This document shows positions 57,734 to 64,000 of a stretch of 64,000 nucleotides of DNA, in pieces. How positions within the stretch are numbered: position 1 is the first letter of the stretch; every line of letters begins with the position of its first letter. The notes under the pieces were generated by a model. That model was not told the DNA's origin, did not search any database, and saw only the letters and a program-made list of their open reading frames with translations. Source of the stretch: Rhizobium sp. TH135. Lineage in GTDB: Bacteria; Pseudomonadota; Alphaproteobacteria; Rhizobiales; Rhizobiaceae. The translations under genes were made by a program, and so were the position numbers. The stretch covers positions 97,868 to 161,867 of the forward strand of contig NZ_PKRP01000009.1 in NCBI RefSeq assembly GCF_002855515.1. The letters run 5' to 3'.

Positions 57734-58846
57734 ATGGGCTTTCTCGACATCCGGAACGTCACCAAGTCCTACGGGCAGTTGGAAGTTCTGCACCGTGTCG
57801 ACATCTCGGTGGAGGAGGGCGAATTCCTGGTTCTCGTCGGCCCCTCCGGCTGCGGCAAGTCGACCCTGCTCGGCATGATCGCCGGCCTGGAGGGCATCTC
57901 CTCCGGCGAGATCGCAATCAAGGATCGTGTCATCAACGGGGTCCATCCGTCGAAGCGCAACATTGCCATGGTCTTCCAGTCCTACGCGCTCTACCCGAAC
58001 ATGACCGTCGGCCAGAACATCACTTTCGGCCTCGAGATGCACGGCGTGCCGAAGCCGGAGCGTGACAAGGCATTGCTCGACGTCGCCAAGCTGCTGCAGA
58101 TCGATCATCTCACCGACCGCAAGCCGGGCCAGCTGTCCGGTGGCCAGCGCCAGCGTGTCGCCATGGGCCGTGCCCTGGTGCGCGATCCCGACGTCTTCCT
58201 CTTCGATGAGCCGTTGTCGAACCTCGACGCCAAGCTCCGCGTCGACATGCGCACCGAGATCAAGAAGCTGCATGCCAAGCTCAAGCGCACCATCGTCTAC
58301 GTCACCCACGACCAGATCGAGGCGATGACGCTATCCACCCGGATCGCCGTCATGAACAAGGGTTACATCCAGCAGCTCGGCACACCTAAGGAGATCTATG
58401 ACACCCCGGCCAATGTCTTCGTCGCCACCTTCATGGGAAGCCCGGCGATGAATGTCGTGCCGGCGCGTGTCGTCCTTCGTGATGGTATGCCGCATGCCGA
58501 AGTCGTGCTTGGGGATGGGTCCAAGAGCCTGCTCGCCTTTAGCCAGCCGAGCCTTGCCGGCTGGGACGGACGGGAGATCCTGCTCGGGATCCGCCCGGAG
58601 GCGATCACAGACCCTGATGGCGCAGACCGCAAATCGCAGAACATCGTCGGCCTGAAAAACCGGGTGATCGTCACCGAGCCCGCAGGCTCCGACACATTCG
58701 TCACTATGAGCCTTGGGGGCAAGGACGTGATCGCGCGTATGCGGGCCGACGTCGATATATCAGGCGGTGACGACTTCGAATTCGCGGTCAACATGGAAAA
58801 GGCCGTGGCCTTCGACCCCAAGACGGAAGAACGCATCCGGCCATGA
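57734..58846 (+). CDS. CUT1 sugar ABC transporter ATP-binding protein
   Basis: The 370-aa ATPase has Walker A GPSGCGKST (about 36-44), signature LSGGQRQRVAMGR (about 134-146), Walker B FLFDEPLSNLD and switch His in VYVTHDQIEAMTLSTR. A C-terminal TOBE domain (about 235-370) includes ILLGIRPEAITDPDGADRKS. It starts 4 bp after the permease stop behind AAGGATAAG and overlaps the first GMC oxidoreductase gene by 4 bp. That ties uptake to the oxidation steps that follow. Confidence 0.93.
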   Translation: MGFLDIRNVTKSYGQLEVLHRVDISVEEGEFLVLVGPSGCGKSTLLGMIAGLEGISSGEIAIKDRVINGVHPSKRNIAMVFQSYALYPNMTVGQNITFGLEMHGVPKPERDKALLDVAKLLQIDHLTDRKPGQLSGGQRQRVAMGRALVRDPDVFLFDEPLSNLDAKLRVDMRTEIKKLHAKLKRTIVYVTHDQIEAMTLSTRIAVMNKGYIQQLGTPKEIYDTPANVFVATFMGSPAMNVVPARVVLRDGMPHAEVVLGDGSKSLLAFSQPSLAGWDGREILLGIRPEAITDPDGADRKSQNIVGLKNRVIVTEPAGSDTFVTMSLGGKDVIARMRADVDISGGDDFEFAVNMEKAVAFDPKTEERIRP

Positions 58847-60342
58847 GCGACGCAGACGTCATCATCATCGGTTCGGGCATGGGGGGCGCAACGCTCGCGG
58901 CTCGTCTTGCGCCAACAGGTCGACGCATCCTGATCGTCGAGAAGGGCGAAAGGCTCAAGCCTTCCTCTGCCGATCGGGACGCGGATGCCATTTTCGGCAA
59001 GGCGCATTTCAGGCCGAAGGAAGAATGGCTGGACGGCGACGGCCGGCCATTCAACCCCGGCAACTACTACAATGTCGGCGGCAATTCGAAATTCTACGGC
59101 GCTGTGCTGCTGCGCTATCGCCGCGAGGATTTTTCGCCCCTGCACCACATGGGCGGAACGACGCCCGGCTGGCCGATCGGTTACGACAGTCTGGAGCCCT
59201 GGTATCAGCAGGCTGAACACCTGTTCGAAGTCCGGGGAACACTGGGCGAGGACCCGACCGAGCCAGTGCATTCCGGAACCTATGATCAAAAGCCCGTGCC
59301 GGACGAGCCCGCGATCGCCGATTTGCGCCGTCGCCTGAAATCTGTCGGGCTTCACCCGGCCTCCCTGCCGCTCGGTGTCGACATCGACACATGGCTCGCC
59401 CATGGGAAAACGACCTGGGACGCCTTCCCGGATACCTGCGGCGGCAAAAAGGATGCGGAGACGGTGAGCCTCGCCGTAGCGCTTCGTCATCCCAATGTGT
59501 CGCTGGTGACAGGATGCGAAGTGACGCGCCTTCTGGCAGGCGAGGGCGGAAAGGTCACCGGTGTCGAGGTGCTGAACCAAGGTAAGACAAAGATACTGAG
59601 CGCACCCCTCGTGGTTCTCGCCGCCGGTGCCGTCCGAAGCGCTGCCATCCTGCTGTCCTCGGCAGATGAGCGGCATCCGCAGGGTGTGGCAAACCGCTCC
59701 GACCAGGTCGGCCGCAACTTCATGAACCACAATTGTTCGGCGGTGCTGGCGCTCCACCCCTTCCGGCGCAATCCGTCGGTCTACCAGAAGACCCTGCTGA
59801 TCAACGACTTCTACCTGACGGGCGGGCCGAGTGGTGAGCCGCTCGGCAATATCCAGCTGCTCGGCAAGATCACCGGCCCGATCCTCGCTGCAAGCTCGCC
59901 GCTGCCACGACCGCTCGCCCATTGGATCGCCGATCGCTCGGTTGATCTCTATGCGATGTCCGAGGATCTGCCCAATCCGGAAAGCCGCGTGACCGTCAGG
60001 AACGGCCGGATCATGCTCGACTGGAAGCGGTCGAACTGGGAGGCACATCTCGCCCTCGTCGACAGGCTGAAAACGCTGCTGCGAAAAGCTGGCTACCCGG
60101 TCGTGCTCTCGCGCCCCTTCGACCGTCGCACGCCCTCGCATCAGTGTGGCACGGCGCGCATGGGGTCCGATCCGGCAAAGAGCGTGGTCGACAGTTTCGG
60201 GCGCAGCCACGATCATCGCAATCTCTTCATCGTCGACGCGTCGATCCTGCCAACCTCGGCCGCGGTCAACCCGGCCCTGACGATCGCAGCGCTCGCCCTG
60301 CGGTCGGGCCAGCACATCATCGAAACGGAGTTCAAGCAGTGA
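58843..60342 (+). CDS. GMC-family FAD oxidoreductase (sugar-dehydrogenase-like)
   Basis: This 499-aa flavoprotein has the FAD motif VIIIGSGMGGATLAARLAPT at the N-terminus, YYNVGGNSKFYGAVLLRYRR, WPIGYDSLEPWYQQAEHLFE and VVLAAGAVRSAAILL. The C-terminal region has SHQCGTARMGSDPAKSVVDS and FIVDASILPTSAAVNPALTI. The pattern is that of the GMC subgroup acting on sugars (pyranose or gluconate dehydrogenases). No Tat signal is seen, so it is probably cytoplasmic. It may create a keto-sugar. It overlaps the ATPase stop (ATGA) and the SDR start (GTGA). Confidence 0.87.
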   Translation: MSDADVIIIGSGMGGATLAARLAPTGRRILIVEKGERLKPSSADRDADAIFGKAHFRPKEEWLDGDGRPFNPGNYYNVGGNSKFYGAVLLRYRREDFSPLHHMGGTTPGWPIGYDSLEPWYQQAEHLFEVRGTLGEDPTEPVHSGTYDQKPVPDEPAIADLRRRLKSVGLHPASLPLGVDIDTWLAHGKTTWDAFPDTCGGKKDAETVSLAVALRHPNVSLVTGCEVTRLLAGEGGKVTGVEVLNQGKTKILSAPLVVLAAGAVRSAAILLSSADERHPQGVANRSDQVGRNFMNHNCSAVLALHPFRRNPSVYQKTLLINDFYLTGGPSGEPLGNIQLLGKITGPILAASSPLPRPLAHWIADRSVDLYAMSEDLPNPESRVTVRNGRIMLDWKRSNWEAHLALVDRLKTLLRKAGYPVVLSRPFDRRTPSHQCGTARMGSDPAKSVVDSFGRSHDHRNLFIVDASILPTSAAVNPALTIAALALRSGQHIIETEFKQ

Positions 60343-61097
60343 GCAAGCTCGCACTGATTACGGGAGGCCAACAGGGCATCGGCCTCGGCATCGCCCGCGA
60401 ACTGGTCGGCGCCGGCTATAAGCTCGCGCTGGCGTCGAGGTCCGAGGAAGATGCTCCACAGGTAGAGGCGGCGCTCGTCGAACTGGGCGATGCCGCCATC
60501 TATGTTCGCCACGACCTGCAGGATATCGACAACGTCGCCTCGGTTCTTGACCAAGTCGAAGCCCGTCTCGGTCCCGTCACCACCTTTGTCTCCAATGCCG
60601 GCGTTCCCGCCAAGGTGCGCGGCGACATGCTCGCTTTGACGCCCGACAGCTTCGATTTCGTTCTGGGTGTCAATCTGCGCGGTGCCTTCTTCCTCGCTCA
60701 GGAGGTCGCCCGGCGTATGCTGGCAACCCCGTCGGACACTTACCGCTCGATCGTTTTCGTGACCTCTGTCAGTGCCAGCATGGCCTCGATCGAGCGGGCG
60801 GAATACTGCATCTCCAAGGCCGGTGCCGGCATGATGGCGGAGCTCTTTGCGCTGCGCCTAGCGCCGCATGGCATTGGCGTTTTCGAGCTGAGACCCGGCA
60901 TCATCGAGACCGAAATGACGGCGGGCGTGAAGGACAAATACACCGCGCGGATCGAAGGTGGGCTTGTTCCGGCGCAGCGCTGGGGCCAGCCGGTCGATAT
61001 CGGCAGCGTGGTCGTGCCGCTTGCGGAAGGGCGTTTTGCCTTCGCCAATGGGGCAGTCATTCCGGTCGATGGCGGCCTGTCGCTCGCGCGGCTCTAG
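60339..61097 (+). CDS. short-chain dehydrogenase/reductase
   Basis: From the GTG at 60339 this is a 252-aa SDR: ALITGGQQGIGLGIARELVG (cofactor loop), ALASRSEED, FVSNAGVPAKV, the catalytic Ser in VFVTSVSASMASIERAEY and Tyr-Lys in EYCISKAGAGMM. The end NGAVIPVDGGLSLARL is normal. A longer upstream open frame lies inside the GMC gene and is rejected. It probably reduces or oxidises a keto intermediate together with the flanking GMC enzymes. Confidence 0.88.
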   Translation: MSKLALITGGQQGIGLGIARELVGAGYKLALASRSEEDAPQVEAALVELGDAAIYVRHDLQDIDNVASVLDQVEARLGPVTTFVSNAGVPAKVRGDMLALTPDSFDFVLGVNLRGAFFLAQEVARRMLATPSDTYRSIVFVTSVSASMASIERAEYCISKAGAGMMAELFALRLAPHGIGVFELRPGIIETEMTAGVKDKYTARIEGGLVPAQRWGQPVDIGSVVVPLAEGRFAFANGAVIPVDGGLSLARL

Positions 61098-61106
61098 GAG
61101 ATTTTC

Positions 61107-62699
61107 ATGCGGCAAGCTTTTGATTTCATCATCGTCGGTGGCGGTTCGGCGGGCTCGGTGCTTGCGGCCCGGCTGTCGGAAAATCCGGATTTCAACGTGC
61201 TCCTGCTCGAAGCGGGTGGCCGCGACTGGCATCCCTTCTACCATCTGCCGGCAGGCTTCGCGAAGATGACCAAGGGCATCGGCAGCTGGGGTTGGAGCAC
61301 CGTGCCTCAGCGGCACATGAACAACATGGTGATCCGCTACACCCAGGCGAAGGTCATCGGCGGCGGTTCCAGCATCAACGCGCAGATCTACACGCGTGGC
61401 AATGCGCTCGACTATGACGACTGGCGCCAGATGGGCTGTGAAGGCTGGTCCTACGAGGATGTCCTTCCTTACTTCCGCAAGGCCGAGGACAATGACAGCT
61501 TCGACAACCGCTATCACGGCAAGGGCGGTCCGCTCGGCGTCAGCAAGCCATCAGCACCCCTGCCGATCTGCGAGGCCTATTTCAAGGCGGCAGCCGAACT
61601 CGGCATTCCCTTCAACGGCGACATGACCGGCGAGACGCAGGATGGCGTCGGATACTACCAGCTGACCCAGCGCAATGTCCGCCGCTCCTCGGCGTCGATC
61701 GCCTATCTCAACCCCGCGCGCAGGCGCCCCAACCTCACCATCCGCACGGATGCGCAGGTGCTGAGGCTCGTGGTCGAGAACGGGCGCTCTGTTGGCGTCG
61801 AGCTCGCCGGTGAAGGCGTGATCAGGGCCGAACGCGAGGTGCTGCTCTCATCGGGTGCGATCGGCAGCCCGCGCCTCCTGATGCTGTCGGGCATCGGTCC
61901 TGCCGACCATCTCGCCTCTGTCGGTGTGCCCGTTGTTTTCGACCAGCCCCGCGTCGGCTCCAACCTGCAGGACCACCTCGATCTCTTCGTCATCGCTGAA
62001 TGCACCGGGCCGCATACCTATGACCGCTTCGCCAAGCCGCATCTCTCGGTGCTGGCCGGCTTGCAATATCTTCTGACGAAGAGCGGCCCTGTCGCCTCAA
62101 GCCTCTTCGAGACCGGCGGCTTCTGGTACGCCGATCCGGAGGCTCGCTCTCCCGACATCCAGTTCCATCTCGGCCTCGGCTCCGGCATCGAGGCCGGTGT
62201 AGCCGCCATGCCGAACGGCGGCGTGACGCTGAATTCCGCCTATCTCAGACCCCGCTCGCGGGGCACCGTCCGGCTCGGCTCGGCTGATCCGCTCGCGGCC
62301 CCCTTGATCGATCCTAACTACTGGGAAGATCCCTACGATCGCGAAATGTCGATCCGGGGTCTGAAGACCGCAAGAGACATCATGCGTCAGGATGCCCTTA
62401 AGCCCTACGTCCTGGCCGAGCGCCTTCCTGGGCCGGACGTGCAGACGGACCAGGACTATTTCGACTATGCCTGCCGCCATTCGAAAACTGACCACCATCC
62501 CGCCGGCACCTGCCGTATGGGCTCGGACCCTGAGGCCGTCGTCGATCCACGTCTGCGCTTCAACGGTATTGAAGGCCTGCGCGTCATCGACGCCTCGATC
62601 ATGCCGACCGTGGTCTCGTCCAACACCAATGCGCCGACGATCATGATTGCCGAAAAGGCAGCCGACATGATCAAGGCCGATTACGGAGCCACGTCATGA
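61107..62699 (+). CDS. GMC-family FAD oxidoreductase (choline-dehydrogenase-like)
   Basis: The 530-aa protein begins FDFIIVGGGSAGSVLAARLS (FAD site). It continues LLLEAGGRDWHPFYHLPAGF, the GMC signature GGGSSINAQIYTRGNALDYD (about 89-108), VLLSSGAIGSPRLLMLSGIG, and the active-site His pair in KTDHHPAGTCRMGSDP and MPTVVSSNTNAPTIMIAEKA. It belongs to the alcohol/choline-dehydrogenase branch, distinct from the GMC protein at 58843. It should oxidise an alcohol to an aldehyde, which the aldehyde dehydrogenase at 53032 could take further. It starts 9 bp after the SDR stop and overlaps the Dabb gene. Confidence 0.9.
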   Translation: MRQAFDFIIVGGGSAGSVLAARLSENPDFNVLLLEAGGRDWHPFYHLPAGFAKMTKGIGSWGWSTVPQRHMNNMVIRYTQAKVIGGGSSINAQIYTRGNALDYDDWRQMGCEGWSYEDVLPYFRKAEDNDSFDNRYHGKGGPLGVSKPSAPLPICEAYFKAAAELGIPFNGDMTGETQDGVGYYQLTQRNVRRSSASIAYLNPARRRPNLTIRTDAQVLRLVVENGRSVGVELAGEGVIRAEREVLLSSGAIGSPRLLMLSGIGPADHLASVGVPVVFDQPRVGSNLQDHLDLFVIAECTGPHTYDRFAKPHLSVLAGLQYLLTKSGPVASSLFETGGFWYADPEARSPDIQFHLGLGSGIEAGVAAMPNGGVTLNSAYLRPRSRGTVRLGSADPLAAPLIDPNYWEDPYDREMSIRGLKTARDIMRQDALKPYVLAERLPGPDVQTDQDYFDYACRHSKTDHHPAGTCRMGSDPEAVVDPRLRFNGIEGLRVIDASIMPTVVSSNTNAPTIMIAEKAADMIKADYGATS

Positions 62700-63025
62700 T
62701 CCGCCACATCGTGCTCATCCGTTTCCAGCCGACGGTTTCGCCCGCCGTTATCGACGACCTCTTCGCCGAACTGCATCAGATCGAAGGCAAGGTGCCGGGC
62801 CTCAAGTCGATCACCTCTGGCCGCAGCGAAAGCCCGGAGCGCATCGAACGCGGCTATCTGCACGGCTTCGTCGCCGATTTCGCCGACTGGGAAGCCCTGG
62901 AAACCTATCAGATCCACCCGGATCACAAGCGCTTCGGCGCCCGTCTGGTTGCCCATGCCCAGGGTGGTCTCGACGGCATCCTCGTCTTCGACCTCCCCGT
63001 CCAAACTCAGGGATCTCCTACATGA
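62696..63025 (+). CDS. Dabb-family (stress-responsive alpha/beta barrel) protein
   Basis: The 109-aa protein is a single Dabb domain: MIRHIVLIRFQPTVSPAVID at the start, GKVPGLKSITSGRSESPERI in the middle and HPDHKRFGARLVAHAQGGLD at the end. Dabb proteins form dimeric ferredoxin-like barrels and some bind or transform hydrophobic or sugar-derived molecules. They are common companions of keto-sugar catabolic genes. Its ATG overlaps the GMC stop and its stop overlaps the next ATG, so it is embedded in the operon. Function here unknown. Confidence 0.88.
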   Translation: MIRHIVLIRFQPTVSPAVIDDLFAELHQIEGKVPGLKSITSGRSESPERIERGYLHGFVADFADWEALETYQIHPDHKRFGARLVAHAQGGLDGILVFDLPVQTQGSPT

Positions 63026-64000
63026 TTGCCTTGCCCACCGCCGATGGCCGTATCGAAGACTATCGCCTGACAGGAACGCCGCTGACACCGCGCGCTCCGA
63101 CCCGTCCGCTGACCCGCACCGCCTTTGCCGCCGCCCATGTCGTCTCCGATCCGCTGCGCGAACGCAATCCCTGGGACACGCGGCCTGCGGTCGATTGGGA
63201 TGGCACGCTTGCCTTCCGCACTTCGCTCTGGGATCAGGGCCTTGGTCTCGCCGAAGCCATGGACACGGCCCAGCGCGGCATGGGGGTCGACTGGCCGACG
63301 GCGCTTGAACTCATCCAACGGACTATGGTGGCCGCCAAGGCGCATCCGATGAAGCCGCGCGTCGCCTGCGGTGCTGGCACCGACCATGTGGCGCTCGCAG
63401 ACCTCACCACCGCAGACAAGATCGCAGCCGCCTATCAGACGCAGGCGGAAGCGATCGAGTCCGCCGGCGGGCAGTTGATCCTGATGGCCTCTCGCGCCTT
63501 CCCCGCGATAGGAGCGGGGCCCGATGTCTACCGCTCCGTCTATCGCAAGCTGATCGATGGCGCGCGCGAGCCTGTCATCCTGCACTGGCTGGGAGACATG
63601 TTCGATCCGGCGCTGAAGGGTTACTGGGGCAGCGAGGATGTCGCTGAAGCCAGCGACTTCGTGCTCGACCTGATCGGTGAAAACCCGGGCAAGGTCGACG
63701 GCATCAAGATCTCGCTGCTCGACCAGGCGCATGAAGAGGCGTTTCGCGCCCGCCTGCCGGAGGGTGTTCGTCTCTACACGGGCGACGACTTCAACTATGC
63801 CGACCTGATCGCCGGCGATGGGAAACACTATTCCCATGCGCTGCTCGGCATCTTCGCCGCCATCGCACCGGCGGCCTCGCAGGCGCTCGACGCTCTGGCG
63901 GCAGGGGACCTCGACACCTATCACCGACTGCTGAAACCGACGGTACCGCTCAGCCGCGAAATCTTCCGCGCCCCAACAAGGTTCTACAAGGCAGGCATCG
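63022..64000 (+). CDS. DUF993-family protein (aldolase-like TIM barrel), cut by window end
   Basis: The 326 codons present begin MIALPTADGRIEDYRLTGTP. They contain HVVSDPLRERNPWDTRPAVD, QGLGLAEAMDTAQRGMGVDW, ILMASRAFPAIGAGPDVYRS, EPVILHWLGDMFDPALKGYW and KVDGIKISLLDQAHEEAFRA. This matches the DUF993 family, whose pattern (a Lys in GIKISLLD near the end of a barrel strand) recalls dihydrodipicolinate-synthase/aldolase folds. The frame is open to the last base. It is in the same operon as the importer and GMC enzymes and could perform carbon-carbon cleavage or epimerisation of the keto intermediate, which is speculation. Confidence 0.8.
   Translation, partial: MIALPTADGRIEDYRLTGTPLTPRAPTRPLTRTAFAAAHVVSDPLRERNPWDTRPAVDWDGTLAFRTSLWDQGLGLAEAMDTAQRGMGVDWPTALELIQRTMVAAKAHPMKPRVACGAGTDHVALADLTTADKIAAAYQTQAEAIESAGGQLILMASRAFPAIGAGPDVYRSVYRKLIDGAREPVILHWLGDMFDPALKGYWGSEDVAEASDFVLDLIGENPGKVDGIKISLLDQAHEEAFRARLPEGVRLYTGDDFNYADLIAGDGKHYSHALLGIFAAIAPAASQALDALAAGDLDTYHRLLKPTVPLSREIFRAPTRFYKAGI

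Noticed and set aside
58396..60354. 652-codon leftward frame opposite the ATPase/GMC genes
   Set aside because: It spans two real genes in antisense and has no domain signature.
1..64000. CRISPR arrays, rRNA operons, repABC origin
   Set aside because: No regularly spaced repeats, rRNA-like segments or RepA/RepB/RepC reading frames were seen on either strand.

Overview
The window looks like part of a large replicon (chromid or plasmid) of a Rhizobiaceae-type alphaproteobacterium (Rhizobium, Agrobacterium or Ensifer relatives). This rests on the high-GC coding sequence, the density of sugar ABC-transporter catabolic operons, an RHE_PE00001-type (DUF1612) plasmid gene and the types of insertion sequence present. 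The genus cannot be fixed without database comparison. No rRNA, intact tRNA, CRISPR array or replication origin was seen.

Layout. (1) 1-7.5 kb is a mobile-DNA region. It holds the 5' part of a chemotaxis receptor, an overlapping antitoxin/PIN-toxin/tyrosine-recombinase unit, an RHE_PE00001-family gene split near its start by a single-ORF IS66-type element with an 8-bp target duplication, and a decayed IS3-family element. (2) 7.5-18.8 kb is a divergent catabolic locus. Leftward it runs substrate-binding protein, two permeases, an argininosuccinate/EDDS-lyase-like enzyme, an ATPase and a PfkB kinase. Rightward it runs a ROK regulator, a long PIG-L deacetylase and an EamA transporter. (3) 18.85-19.63 kb is a small gene graveyard: a DppC-type permease tail, an IS3 fragment and an EamA tail. 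(4) 19.9-30.9 kb is a LacI-controlled locus. An aldo/keto reductase and an Asp/Glu-racemase-fold enzyme face an RbsC/B/A/C-type importer with DhaK, DhaL and a D-ribulokinase-like FGGY kinase. (5) 31.2-44.8 kb is an RpiR-controlled locus. A leftward operon encodes a cupin phosphoglucose-isomerase-like protein, a KDPG-type aldolase, a shikimate-dehydrogenase-like protein, a 2-hydroxyacid dehydrogenase and a UlaG-like hydrolase. A rightward operon encodes an RbsB/A/C-type importer, a xylulokinase-like kinase, a HAD phosphatase, two SDRs and an iron/zinc polyol dehydrogenase. (6) 45.1-49.3 kb holds a LysR gene divergent from an MFS exporter, an LLM flavin oxidoreductase and an aldo/keto reductase. 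(7) 49.6-64 kb is one long rightward operon behind a clear promoter/operator. It encodes a Gfo/Idh dehydrogenase, CoA-transferase, enoyl-CoA hydratase, aldehyde dehydrogenase, CUT1 sugar importer, two GMC oxidoreductases, an SDR, a Dabb protein and a DUF993 protein cut by the window end.

Reading. Four uptake-plus-catabolism modules sit side by side, each with its own local regulator or operator. Three combine enzymes I cannot match to a described pathway: the lyase/PIG-L locus, the RpiR locus and the CoA-enzyme/GMC locus. These are the best candidates for undescribed biochemistry. Gene families are called from motifs read by eye; substrates are inference throughout.
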